Positions 18,870-28,146 of a stretch of DNA of 64,000 nucleotides are shown piece by piece; the stretch's first letter is position 1; the number at the start of each line of letters is the position of its first letter. Source of the DNA: Poriferisphaera corsica (GTDB lineage: Bacteria; Planctomycetota; Phycisphaerae; Phycisphaerales; Phycisphaeraceae); NCBI RefSeq assembly GCF_007747445.1, contig NZ_CP036425.1:3642175-3706174 (forward strand). The letters are read 5' to 3'. A program made the position numbers and the translations under genes. Under the pieces are notes generated by a model. It did no database searches and was not told where the DNA came from. It was given only the letters and a program-made list of their open reading frames with translations.

Positions 18870-19610
18870 ATGCGACTCGATCCCTACCAAACCGACCACA
18901 CTGACAACTCTAAAAGCGCCTGTTCCACAGGGCCCATCAAGTTCGATCGCCCCGAACCAGAAATCAATACCGATTCACCAACCAAAGATCGCCTCCTTCT
19001 CGCCGCTTGTCACATCTTCTCTAAAAATGGCTACCACGAAGCCACCATCTCTGAGATCTGCCAACTCGCACAAGCCAATATCGCCGCTGTCAATTACCAC
19101 TTCCGCGACAAACAAACCCTATATGTCCAAACCATCAGGCACGCATTCGATATCACCGCAAAAAAATACCACCCCAACGGCAACCTCCCCGACTCCGCCC
19201 CCCCCGAAGATCGCCTCGCCGCCCGTATCAATGCCATCGTTCGCCCATCATTCGACCCCGGCCCTGCCGGATACATCAAAGAACTTTTCGCATGGGAAAT
19301 GGGATACCCCACCGGACTCTTCGGCCAGTTCATCAAAGAAGGAATCGAACCACTCAAAAAGCAATTCCACAAAATGCTCCGAGAACTACTCGGCCCAAAC
19401 GCCACCGATGACGATGTTCACTTTTGCGCCTTCAGCATCATCAGCCAATGCCACTCCCCCCTACTACGCATGCACGTTCGCAAAACCCTCATCAAATACC
19501 AACCCAGCGTCGCCGAAGTCGAGGCCCTTATCGACCACATCGTCAGCTTCTCACTCGCAGGCATCGCGAGTCGCAGAAAGCTCATCGAAGAAAGACAAAT
19601 CGATAATTAA
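18870..19610 (+). CDS. TetR/AcrR-family regulator with CerR-type C-terminal domain
   Basis: 246 residues from ATG 18870; the open frame begins with TTG at 18849. After a 40-residue polar extension comes the TetR DNA-binding region (RLLLAACHIFSKNGYHEATI, then EICQLAQANIAAVNYHFRDK), with the recognition helix ending in YHFRDK. The C-terminal part (KELFAWEMGYPTG, FIKEGIEPL, FSIISQCHSPLL) resembles the CerR/DUF1956 ligand domain. It lies 83 bases upstream of an RND efflux operon in the same direction, so it is the likely repressor of that pump and of itself. Confidence 0.9.
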   Translation: MRLDPYQTDHTDNSKSACSTGPIKFDRPEPEINTDSPTKDRLLLAACHIFSKNGYHEATISEICQLAQANIAAVNYHFRDKQTLYVQTIRHAFDITAKKYHPNGNLPDSAPPEDRLAARINAIVRPSFDPGPAGYIKELFAWEMGYPTGLFGQFIKEGIEPLKKQFHKMLRELLGPNATDDDVHFCAFSIISQCHSPLLRMHVRKTLIKYQPSVAEVEALIDHIVSFSLAGIASRRKLIEERQIDN

Positions 19611-19625
19611 TTCGCAATAAACCAA

Positions 19626-19640
19626 CTAACCGCACGTTAG
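19626..19640. promoter_or_regulatory. Inverted repeat CTAAC-N5-GTTAG before efflux operon
   Basis: A 15-bp inverted repeat between the TetR gene and the outer-membrane factor gene, adjoining a CATAAT hexamer at 19642-19647. A 13/15 match recurs at 25688-25702, just after the pump gene. It is a candidate TetR operator. Confidence 0.4.
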
Positions 19641-19693
19641 ACATAATCCAACACTCCCTCACCCACACCACACAAAGCATCGGAAGAACAACA

Positions 19694-21199
19694 ATGCAGC
19701 CTACCAAACAAACAACACGCAAACGCACATCATCGGCCGTCCGTATACTCCTGTGCACCCCCCTTCTCTCACTTACCGCATGCAACTTCACACCACCCAT
19801 TGATGACTCTCCCATCCCACTCCCAGACACTTATACGCAACTAGACCCAAACGTGAACTACGCTGAAGCGCCAACACCGCTCCCCGCTCGCTGGTGGCAA
19901 TCCTTCAACGATCCCAATCTTAGCGCCCTCATCGAAGAAGCACTAACACACAACTTCACCATCAAATCCGCATGGGCACGCATCGACCAAGCCCGCGCCG
20001 CCGCCGCGCAAACCGGCGCCGCATCCTATCCCTCTGTAGACTTCACCAACCGCAACAGCCGCACGCGTAACGAAGTCAATTCTCCATCAAACCCAGGCAT
20101 GCCCGCCTCCACAACCTACTCAACATCCCTCTCCCTCGGCCTCGCCGCTTCCTACGAAGTCGATCTCTGGGGCCGTATCAAAACACAACAACAAGCCGCC
20201 ATCGCCGAACTCAACGCCACCGAACTCGACCTCCAGTCCGCAGCCACCACCCTCGCCGCAAACATCGCCAATGCCTGGTATCAACTCATCGACCAGCAAC
20301 AACAACGCCGAATCCTCAACCAGCAAATCGAACTCAACAACAAACACCTCCAAGTACTCGAAGCCCGCTTCGCCGTCGGCCAGGCCGGCGCTCCCGATAT
20401 TCTCCAGCAAAAACAACTCATCGAATCCAACAACGCTTCGCTCTTCCAAGTTGATTCACAAATCACCGTCCTCCAAAATCAACTCGCCATCCTCCTCGGC
20501 AACCCACCCACACTCGAAAACACAACCTTCAAAACCCCCAAAAACCTCCCCGGGCTTCCCGCACTCCCCGACACTGGTGTCCCCGCAAACATCCTCAACA
20601 ATCGCCCCGACGTTCACGCCGCATTCATCCGCCTGCAGGCGTCGAACTACCGCATCGCTACCGCCATCGCCGACAAGCTCCCCAAACTCTCACTCTCACT
20701 CTCCGCAACAACTGAATCCACCAACCTCCAAGACCTCTTCGATAATTGGCTCGCCACCATCGCCGCCAACATCTCCGCACCCATCTTTGATGCCGGCCGA
20801 CGTGAAGCCGAAGTCGATCGCCAAAAAGCACTCACCGATGTCGCCTACAACACCTACTCACAAACCATCCTCACCGCACTCCAAGACATCGAGAACGCCC
20901 TCGCCCAAGAACGCAATCAAACCAAATATCTTGCTTCACTCAAAACACAACTCGATATCGCCTCAAATGTCGAAGAGGAAGTCCGCAACAACTACTACAA
21001 AGGCAACGCCGATTTCCTTCGCGTACTCTCTGCCCAGCAATCCACACAAACCCTCCAACGCCAAGTCTCTACCGCACACCAAAACCTCCTCGCATTCCGT
21101 GTCGCCCTCTGCCGCGCCCTCGCTGGCAATATCGAACTAGAACAACCTCAACCCACGCAAACGCAAACCACTCAAACCACACCCGCAGATAAGTCTTGA
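19694..21199 (+). CDS. Outer-membrane efflux lipoprotein (TolC/NodT family)
   Basis: 501 residues, the outer-membrane channel of a tripartite RND exporter. The signal peptide has a lipobox SLTAC (Cys about residue 34), so the protein is lipid-anchored in the outer membrane. ARWWQSFNDPNL is the conserved NodT-type opening, followed by two copies of the coiled-coil/beta repeat with long helices rich in Ala, Gln and Asn. RPDVHAAFIRLQASNYRIATAIADKLPKL opens the second half, and the C-terminus is a Thr/Gln-rich tail. The RBS is GGAAG. It is the first gene of a three-gene operon (channel, adaptor, pump). Confidence 0.94.
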   Translation: MQPTKQTTRKRTSSAVRILLCTPLLSLTACNFTPPIDDSPIPLPDTYTQLDPNVNYAEAPTPLPARWWQSFNDPNLSALIEEALTHNFTIKSAWARIDQARAAAAQTGAASYPSVDFTNRNSRTRNEVNSPSNPGMPASTTYSTSLSLGLAASYEVDLWGRIKTQQQAAIAELNATELDLQSAATTLAANIANAWYQLIDQQQQRRILNQQIELNNKHLQVLEARFAVGQAGAPDILQQKQLIESNNASLFQVDSQITVLQNQLAILLGNPPTLENTTFKTPKNLPGLPALPDTGVPANILNNRPDVHAAFIRLQASNYRIATAIADKLPKLSLSLSATTESTNLQDLFDNWLATIAANISAPIFDAGRREAEVDRQKALTDVAYNTYSQTILTALQDIENALAQERNQTKYLASLKTQLDIASNVEEEVRNNYYKGNADFLRVLSAQQSTQTLQRQVSTAHQNLLAFRVALCRALAGNIELEQPQPTQTQTTQTTPADKS

Positions 21200-21264
21200 A
21201 CAGCAACAACAAAAATAACATCAATAAGAATAACAACCGACGGATTAAGAACCGGAGCTCTCGG

Positions 21265-22482
21265 ATGACAACTGAAACAACAACACAGCCCACCAAACCA
21301 CTCAAACGCCGCAAGAACGCACTTCAAAAAACCCTCGCGTTCAGCATCAACACCATCATTGCACTCGCCATCATCGCCGCTGGCGCACTCATCACCCAAT
21401 ACCTCTTCCTCACCGCACCACAAGCCGACAAGAAACCGCGTGACCCACAACCCGCCCTTATACGCACCGCTGTACTCAACCCCATCGATTACCAAGTCCG
21501 CATCGAAGCTTTCGGCTCCGCCGAGGCCGCACGCACCATCAATCTTCAACCACAAATTTCAGGCATCATCACCACCATTACCCCAAACCTCACACCCGGT
21601 GGATACCTCGAACACAATCAAACACTCATCACCATCGATCCCGCTGACTACGAAATCACACGCGCCGCACGACAAGCCGATCTCGCGAAAGCCCAAGCCA
21701 GCCTCGACATCGAACTCGGCAAGCAAAACCTCGCCAAACGCGAATATCAACTTCTCGGCAAATCAGCCTCCGAAGAAGACCTCAAACTCATCCTACGTGA
21801 ACCTCAACTCAAAACTGCACAAGCCAACCTCGAAACTGCACAATCTGCGCTCGACTCCGCAGAGCTCGACCTTCAGCGCACCACCCTGACTGCCCCTTTC
21901 AACGCTGTTGTCAAAGAAAAACTCACCGACATCGGTGCCGTTGCCTCACCTAACTCACCGATAGCCTCCCTTATCGGCACAGACGAATTCTATATCCGCC
22001 TCCTCGTCCCGACCCGCGATCTCAGTTGGATCTTCCAAGGCAACAATGCTACCCCCAACGTCACCATCTCTAACAACTTCGCTTGGGGCGAACGCACACG
22101 CACCGCAAAAATCAAGCACCTCACCACTGAACTAGACAGCGGCGCACGCATGGCACAAATCCTCGTTTCCGTCAATGACCCGCTCTCACTCAAACCACAA
22201 AACGAAAACGCTCCAGCCCTCCTTCTCGGCATGTACACCCGCAACATCATCGACGGCCCAATCCTCTCCGACGTCTACACCATCCCAACAGCGGCCCTCC
22301 ATGACAACAACACCATCTGGATTCTCACCCCAGAGAACACACTCGATATCCGCACCATCACACCCATCTGGAAAGATAAACAGCAAACCGTCACACGCAC
22401 CAATATCCAACCTGGTGAGCAACTCATCGTCTCTCAAATCATCACCCCGGTACAAGACATGAAACTCAAACTCACGCAATAA
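21265..22482 (+). CDS. RND efflux periplasmic adaptor (membrane fusion protein)
   Basis: 405 residues from ATG 21265, chosen because GGAG lies 7 bases upstream and a normal N-terminal membrane anchor (LAFSINTIIALAIIAAGALI) follows. The frame extends to a TTG at 21196 that overlaps the previous stop. The adaptor shows the lipoyl-like half-motifs (QPQISGIITTI and LTAPFNAVVKEKL) flanking a long alpha-helical hairpin (about residues 120-200), then beta-barrel and membrane-proximal domains. It bridges the inner-membrane pump and the outer-membrane channel. The anchored rather than lipoprotein form is common in the AcrA/HlyD group. Confidence 0.92.
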   Translation: MTTETTTQPTKPLKRRKNALQKTLAFSINTIIALAIIAAGALITQYLFLTAPQADKKPRDPQPALIRTAVLNPIDYQVRIEAFGSAEAARTINLQPQISGIITTITPNLTPGGYLEHNQTLITIDPADYEITRAARQADLAKAQASLDIELGKQNLAKREYQLLGKSASEEDLKLILREPQLKTAQANLETAQSALDSAELDLQRTTLTAPFNAVVKEKLTDIGAVASPNSPIASLIGTDEFYIRLLVPTRDLSWIFQGNNATPNVTISNNFAWGERTRTAKIKHLTTELDSGARMAQILVSVNDPLSLKPQNENAPALLLGMYTRNIIDGPILSDVYTIPTAALHDNNTIWILTPENTLDIRTITPIWKDKQQTVTRTNIQPGEQLIVSQIITPVQDMKLKLTQ

Positions 22483-22538
22483 GCTTTATCACGCATCACA
22501 CTTAATCTCTAATCAACCACTGCATCGAGATCTCAACC

Positions 22539-25500
22539 ATGAGCAAACCCCAACTCAATGATCAAAATAAACGCGGCCCCATCGCCTGGATGTCACACAA
22601 CCCCGTCGCGGCAAACCTCATCATGTTCGTCCTCCTCCTCGGCGGCATCGTCTTCATCTTCAACTCAAAACAAGAAATCTTCCCAGAATTCGACATCGAC
22701 CTCGTCAGTACCAACATCATGTACCCCGGTGCTTCCCCCGAAGAAGTCGAAAACGGCATCGTCCTCGTTGTTGAAGAAGCCATCCGCGGCGTCGACGGCA
22801 TCGAAGAAGTTACCTCCACCGCAGGCGAAAACTACGCCCACGTCATGGCCGAAGTCCTCATCACCGCCGACGTTCAACAGGTCTACCAGGACATCAAATC
22901 AGCTGTCGATCGTATAACCACACTACCCGAAGATGCCGAGCGTCCCGAGATTTCAATCATCTCTCTCAAAAATCGCGTCCTCGACGTCATCGTCTCCGGC
23001 GATGTTACCGAAAAACAACTCCGTGAAACCACCGAACAAATTCGCTACAAACTCCTCGAATCCCCCGGCATCACACAAGTCGAACTCGGTTGGACTAAAC
23101 CCCTCGAAATCGCCATTGAAATCCCACAAGACACACTCCGTTCTTACAACCTCACACTTGACCAGGTTGCCGCACGCATCAAGCAATCCGCTATCGAACT
23201 ACCCGGTGGCTCTATCAAAACCGCTGCCGGTGAAATCCTTCTTCGCATGGATGAGCGACGCGATTACGGCTCAGAATTCCATGAAATCCCAATCATCACC
23301 ACACCCAACGGCACGATCCTTAAACTCAAGGATATCGCCATCATCAAAGATGAATTCTCTGACATTGATCAAACTTTCATCCTTGATGGCAACCCCGCAC
23401 TCGCCATCACCGTCTACCGCGTAGGCAACGAAACCCCCATCGGTATCTCCGATGCTGTCAAAACACAGATCGTCGAAATCGAAAAAACACTACCCGTCGG
23501 CATGAACCTTTCAATCACCGAAGACATGTCCGTTATCCTCAAACAGCGCATCAACCTACTCCTGCGCAACGCATGCATCGGACTCGCGCTCGTCTTCGGA
23601 CTCCTCGGCCTCTTCCTCGAAGTTCGCCTCGCCTTCTGGGTCATGATGGGCATCCCCATCTCATTCCTCGGCTCATTCCTCTTCCTCCCTGCTGGCGACA
23701 TCTCCATCAACATGATCTCGCTCTTCGCATTCATCATCGCGCTTGGCATCGTCGTCGATGACGCCATCGTCGTTGGCGAATCCGTCTACGAATACCACCA
23801 ACAAGGCCTCCCCTTCCAAGACGCCGCCATCAAAGGTGCACGCGACATCGCCGTCCCCATCACCTTCTCCGTACTCACCAACATCGTCGCCTTCATCCCC
23901 ATGGCCCTCGTTCCCGGCCCTATGGGTAAAATGTTCCGTGTTATCCCATTCGTCGTGATCTCCGTCTTTGCCATCTCACTCTTCGAATCCCTCTACATCC
24001 TACCCGCCCACCTCGCCCACCAAAGAGAAGGCGCTCGCACACGCTTCGGCAAAAAATTCCACGCACTACAACAATCCTTCAGTCACGCTTTCGTACGCAC
24101 CGTCAAAACGGTCTATCACCCATTCATCAAACTCTGCCTCAACACCCGCTACATCATCCTCGCCATCAGCATCGCAACACTCTTCATCCTCTTCGGTGTC
24201 ATCGGCAGTAAACGTGTCGCCATCACATTCATGCCTCGCGTTGAATCCGATGTCGCTCAAGCCGTTGCCGTCCTGCCCTACGGATCACCCATCGAATCTT
24301 CCGAAGTCATACTCGACCAGATCGTCCAAGCCGCAAACGATATCGTCAATGAAAACGGCGCTGAGCAACTCCTCGTCGGCTCCCGCGCTATGATCGCTAA
24401 CGCAAATGAAATCACCGTCATCATCGAACTCACCGACGCCGATACGCGCCCCATCACAACCGAAAAATTCACCGAACTCTGGCGCCAGCGTGTCGGCACC
24501 ATCCCCGGACTTGAATCACTCACTTTCGCATTCGACCTTCGCGGCCCCGGCGCCGGCAAATCACTCTCTGTCCAACTTTCCCACAGTAACCTTGAAATCT
24601 TACGCAAAGCATCCGCTGAACTCGCTCAAGCCATCGAAGAATTCCCCGTTGCCTCAGGCATCAATGACGGCTTCCTCCCCGGTAAATCACAGCTCTCCTT
24701 TACCATGACACCCCAAGGACAAGCCGTCGGCCTAACCTCTTCCAACGTCGCAAGACAAGTCCGCAACGCCTTCTATGGCTCCGAAGTCCTCCGACAACAA
24801 CGTGGTCGCAACGAAATCAAAGTCATGGTTCGCCTCCCCGAATCTGAACGCATATCTATTACGCGATTAGATTCACTCCTGCTCCGCACGCCTCAAGGCA
24901 ACGAGATCCCACTCCAAGAAGCGGTCAATATCTCAACCTCGCGTGCCTACACAACCATCGACCGTAAAGATGGGCACCGCATCATCACCGTGACCTCAAA
25001 TGTCTCACCCGACTCAGAAACATCTAAAATCATTGACTCACTCCTCGAAACCACACTCCCCTCACTCACGCAACACTACCCCGGCCTCACCTACTCCTTC
25101 GACGGCCGCGAACAAGACCGCCAAGAATCCATGCAAGCCCTCGGCTTAGGCTTCATCCTCGCCGTCTTCTGTATCTACGCGCTGCTCGCCATACCCTTTA
25201 AATCATACCTCCAACCACTCATCATCATGGCTGCCATACCCTTCGGCATCGTCGGCGCCGTCATCGGACACATCATCATGTCCTATGACCTCTCTCTCAT
25301 GTCTATGATGGGCATCGTCGCCCTCTCCGGCGTCGTCGTCAACGACTCACTCGTACTCATACACACCGCCAACCAACTCCACAAACAAGGTTATTCCGCA
25401 TACGACGCCGTCTGCTATGCTGGCATTAGACGCTTCCGCCCTATCCTCCTCACCACCCTCACCACCTTCTTCGGCCTCGCCCCTATGATCTTCGAAACCT

Positions 25501-25691
25501 CAATCCAAGCCAAATTCCTCATCCCCATGGCCATCTCCCTCGGCTTTGGTATCCTCTTTGCAACACTCATCTCCCTCATCCTCGTCCCTTGCCTTTTCCT
25601 CATCATCGAAGACCTCAAAGACCTCTTCCTCGGCAAACCGGTCGGCGAACTGCACGACGAAACCAAACTCGAGGAACTCCTTGCCAACTAA
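22539..25691 (+). CDS. RND-family efflux pump (AcrB/HAE1-like)
   Basis: 1050-residue proton-driven exporter with the full RND layout: first membrane helix near 22-40, a large periplasmic domain, helices 2-6 near 335-500, a second periplasmic domain and helices 7-12 near 860-1030. Helix 4 holds the proton-relay pair in LGIVVDDAIVVGE. The periplasmic porter part has MYPGASPEEVE, and helix 10-11 has MGIVALSGVVVNDSLVL. The specificity looks like that of the AcrB-like group for hydrophobic compounds rather than metal CusA (no Met-rich triad seen), but the substrate is unknown. A terminator follows the stop. Confidence 0.95.
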   Translation: MSKPQLNDQNKRGPIAWMSHNPVAANLIMFVLLLGGIVFIFNSKQEIFPEFDIDLVSTNIMYPGASPEEVENGIVLVVEEAIRGVDGIEEVTSTAGENYAHVMAEVLITADVQQVYQDIKSAVDRITTLPEDAERPEISIISLKNRVLDVIVSGDVTEKQLRETTEQIRYKLLESPGITQVELGWTKPLEIAIEIPQDTLRSYNLTLDQVAARIKQSAIELPGGSIKTAAGEILLRMDERRDYGSEFHEIPIITTPNGTILKLKDIAIIKDEFSDIDQTFILDGNPALAITVYRVGNETPIGISDAVKTQIVEIEKTLPVGMNLSITEDMSVILKQRINLLLRNACIGLALVFGLLGLFLEVRLAFWVMMGIPISFLGSFLFLPAGDISINMISLFAFIIALGIVVDDAIVVGESVYEYHQQGLPFQDAAIKGARDIAVPITFSVLTNIVAFIPMALVPGPMGKMFRVIPFVVISVFAISLFESLYILPAHLAHQREGARTRFGKKFHALQQSFSHAFVRTVKTVYHPFIKLCLNTRYIILAISIATLFILFGVIGSKRVAITFMPRVESDVAQAVAVLPYGSPIESSEVILDQIVQAANDIVNENGAEQLLVGSRAMIANANEITVIIELTDADTRPITTEKFTELWRQRVGTIPGLESLTFAFDLRGPGAGKSLSVQLSHSNLEILRKASAELAQAIEEFPVASGINDGFLPGKSQLSFTMTPQGQAVGLTSSNVARQVRNAFYGSEVLRQQRGRNEIKVMVRLPESERISITRLDSLLLRTPQGNEIPLQEAVNISTSRAYTTIDRKDGHRIITVTSNVSPDSETSKIIDSLLETTLPSLTQHYPGLTYSFDGREQDRQESMQALGLGFILAVFCIYALLAIPFKSYLQPLIIMAAIPFGIVGAVIGHIIMSYDLSLMSMMGIVALSGVVVNDSLVLIHTANQLHKQGYSAYDAVCYAGIRRFRPILLTTLTTFFGLAPMIFETSIQAKFLIPMAISLGFGILFATLISLILVPCLFLIIEDLKDLFLGKPVGELHDETKLEELLAN

Positions 25692-25702
25692 CCGTAAGTT
25701 AG
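25688..25702. promoter_or_regulatory. Second CTAAC-N5-GTTAG inverted repeat
   Basis: Overlaps the pump stop codon and matches the 19626-19640 site at 13 of 15 positions. The overlap with AACTAAC of the stop region makes chance likely enough that the confidence is low. Confidence 0.25.
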
Positions 25703-25713
25703 ATACAACCCAT

Positions 25714-25747
25714 AAAAAAAACCGCGACTCACCAGCCGCGGTTTTTT
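25714..25747 (+). terminator. Terminator of the efflux operon
   Basis: AAAAACCGCG and CGCGGTTTTT flank a loop of about 9-10 bases, with A and T runs on the two sides. Confidence 0.9.
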
Positions 25748-26370
25748 CTTATCGATCAATACTCTCATCAAACACTTCAATCTCCGCCAAACTCTCAAAT
25801 TCACCGACCTCAACCAGCAATTCTCTTACCCGTTACCCCAAATCCACATACCTCTTCTTCGCCGCATATATCACCAACATATTGAAATTGAAAATCTATT
25901 AAAGCCAATTGCGTGAATATCTGGAACATCTGAAAGTGAGGTCATTCGGCAGCCGATCTCCGTGATGGCGACTATTTACTGTCACGACCGACGCTCCAAC
26001 ATTCTTGGTGTATTCGAAAATCGCGCTGGAATGCGCACAAACGCGCCTTTGCCTTAATTCTCACTGACGCGGAAAATTCAGTTAGCGCACGGTTATCACT
26101 CAAAACTTGTCGAACTTTGCCGTTTCTCACCATTTCTGATCCATTTTAACTACAGGTAAATACCTAATTTTGAATATTTGTGCGCACAAACCCGCCGCAA
26201 ACCTCCAATATTCACCACTTTTGTGCGCGCAAAAACCGCCATTTAACGCGCTAACAACCCCGCAAATCTGCGCACAATCCATCCCCACCACCCTGCTCTG
26301 TTCCGTCTTTTCTTCCCTTCTCATCACCACCCTCCCCCCCTTTTTTCCCCATTCCCCATCTAACGCGCAC
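25748..26370. other. Non-coding region with clustered GCGCAC motifs
   Basis: No gene is supported; the 118-codon frame here is a shadow. From about 26031 the motif GCGCAC(AAA) recurs, at 26033, 26085, 26183 and 26269 and, within an ACGCGCACAAA context, near 26363-26373. Related GTGCGCGCAAA lies near 26223. A C7-T7 run lies near 26334-26347. Purpose unknown. Confidence 0.45.
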
Positions 26371-26396
26371 AAAAAAACTCACCAAATATCGGTGAG
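26371..26396 (-). terminator. Terminator of tRNA-Val
   Basis: On the minus strand CTCACC, a 7-base loop, GGTGAG and a T7 run follow the tRNA gene within 15 bases. Confidence 0.85.
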
Positions 26397-26408
26397 CTTT
26401 CTAATTAA

Positions 26409-26482
26409 TGGACCATACTGGACTTGAACCAGTGACCTCCTCGATGTCAACGAGGCGCGCTAGCCAACTGCGCCAATGGTCC
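26409..26482 (-). tRNA. tRNA-Val (GAC)
   Basis: Minus-strand cloverleaf: acceptor GGACCAT/ATGGTCC with discriminator A, D arm GCGC...GCGC with TTGGCTA loop, anticodon stem CCTCG/CGAGG with loop TTGACAT (anticodon GAC), T loop GTTCAAGTC region. CCA is not encoded. Confidence 0.96.
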
Positions 26483-26501
26483 GTCTCATTTGAGGCTCAA
26501 G

Positions 26502-26530
26502 AGTATACACCCACTCCGCTTTGTTGCCAA
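26502..26530 (-). promoter_or_regulatory. Promoter of tRNA-Val
   Basis: On the minus strand, TTGGCA (26530-26525), 17-base spacing and TATACT (26507-26502), about 20 bases before the tRNA. Confidence 0.8.
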
Positions 26531-26926
26531 CCTTTGATGCCTTGCCCACATATTCACGAGTTTTACACAGCCCCACATATTCAACTGCAAATATTTGTAT
26601 ATAAATCACTTACAATTCAACACCTGCGACACTTTTCACCGCCTTTCTGCACGACAGTCGCATTGAAATCCCAGCCTTTTGAGCAATTGATCGTTGACAC
26701 CAACACCCTCAAAGTGTTATATAAAACTATATAAGCCGTGTATCTGCTCGGCGTTATAACCTACGGTGTGACAAAAACCTGCGCCGCTTTAATCGCCTTA
26801 TCCTTCGGCCAGGACACTTAACGCTCAACAATCATCCAGGCGAACCTCACGGCTCGCCTCGCTGCATTTATAACTCGCGTTACCAGCGTCACTTAATCAA
26901 CTTCTTGGTTTAAGCATGGATATTCT
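26531..26926. other. Intergenic region before spmA
   Basis: Nothing beyond the tRNA-Val promoter is recognised. No gene, repeat or clear regulatory site is seen in these 396 bases. Confidence 0.4.
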
Positions 26927-28006
26927 ATGAACTACGTTTGGGCAGCCCTAATCATCGTGAGTCTCGGTTTCGCCATATGGGCCGATGCTGGCGACATCGC
27001 CTCCGACAAGTACCGAAACAAAGCTCCCTTCCCCATTAATATCGAAATGGTCGACCGCGATCTCGACAATGGGCCCCAGGACGCCACCGTTTCGATCGAT
27101 GCGGAAGCATACATGGCCTTTTATAAGCTCGATCAGGGTATGGAGAAAACACAAAGGCAAGACGCACTCAAGCAATTGCAAACTGTTTTCAACAAACCAT
27201 TTAAAGGCAAAATTTCCAAAACTGAAAGCGGTGCAATCGAATTACGATTCGCGCTCAACAGCACCAAACTGCCCGAGCCCATGGCCACCGTCTATAAAGA
27301 CAACAAAACGAAAAACGGCGACTTCCTCGCCAAAATCGACAAACTCCCCGAAACCGCTGCTGGCCTAGCAACGCTCAACCTTGCCCCAAGCCGCTTCTTG
27401 AGCATCAAATCGATCACCGATGCTGCTTTCGACTTCGCAGACGTGGCAGTCACCATCTCACTCGGCCTCATCGGCGTGCTAGCACTCTGGCTGGGCTTAA
27501 TGAACATTGCAGATAAAGCGGGCCTGATCAATGCGTTCTGCAAATTGATCTCCCCGGTTTTGCGACCACTTTTCCCTGAAGTTCCCAAAGGGCATCCAGC
27601 ATATGGGATGCTAGCCTTGGCTTGTGCAGCGAATGCATTAGGTACGGGCAATGCAGCAACGCCAATGGGCATCAAGGCGATGGAAGAGCTACAAAAACTG
27701 AGCAAGAAAAAAGACACAGCGACCAACTCAATGGTCATGTTGCTGGCCATGAGTACGGCAAGTTTACAGATCACGCCATCGGCTACGCTGCTTGCGGTGC
27801 TGGGCGTGGCGGCGGCGGACCTGCTGGTTGCGATCTTAATCGTGACTGCGATTTCGGCGGTAATTGCGATTATCACAGCACGGTTGATGAGTAAGCTGCC
27901 GATGTTCGCGAAGACAAACCCGGGCCACATTGACTGGAAGCCGGGCGATGATGATGAGGGAACGCCTCTGGTCAAGGAAAAGAAGAAAGAAAGTGTGTCA
28001 GTCTAA
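26927..28006 (+). CDS. spmA: Spore maturation protein A-like membrane protein (nucleoside-recognition domain)
   Basis: 359 residues. SpmA-type N-terminus (MNYVWAALIIVSLGFAIW) with a membrane helix, then a hydrophilic insertion of about 130 residues (about 25-155), larger than in the Bacillus protein. The core follows: a Gate/nucleoside-recognition domain with LGLMNIADKAG, LFPEVPKGHPAYGMLALACAAN, NAATPMGIKAMEEL and SASLQITPSATLL-like segments, and a hydrophobic end. In Bacillus, SpmA/SpmB act in spore-core dehydration; homologues are widespread in non-sporulating bacteria, where their role, perhaps in transport, is unknown. It is followed by spmB. The strand composition switches from C-rich to G-rich inside the gene. 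Confidence 0.9.
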   Translation: MNYVWAALIIVSLGFAIWADAGDIASDKYRNKAPFPINIEMVDRDLDNGPQDATVSIDAEAYMAFYKLDQGMEKTQRQDALKQLQTVFNKPFKGKISKTESGAIELRFALNSTKLPEPMATVYKDNKTKNGDFLAKIDKLPETAAGLATLNLAPSRFLSIKSITDAAFDFADVAVTISLGLIGVLALWLGLMNIADKAGLINAFCKLISPVLRPLFPEVPKGHPAYGMLALACAANALGTGNAATPMGIKAMEELQKLSKKKDTATNSMVMLLAMSTASLQITPSATLLAVLGVAAADLLVAILIVTAISAVIAIITARLMSKLPMFAKTNPGHIDWKPGDDDEGTPLVKEKKKESVSV

Positions 28007-28146
28007 TTGACGATTAGAAGGCTGGCTTGCTTGAAAATTGAAGCAAGAAGAACGAGATGAGGGATACAGGGGATACAGAGTGAGGCGGGGGGGGGAGGGG
28101 GATTAGATCCGAGTGATGCTGACGAACGTCAGAGGAAAATAAAAAG
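28007..28146. other. G-tract spacer between spmA and spmB
   Basis: Contains nine consecutive G (28087-28095), one A and five G, within a GGGATACAG repeat-rich purine stretch. Such tracts can change length by slippage or fold into G-quadruplexes. Confidence 0.6.
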
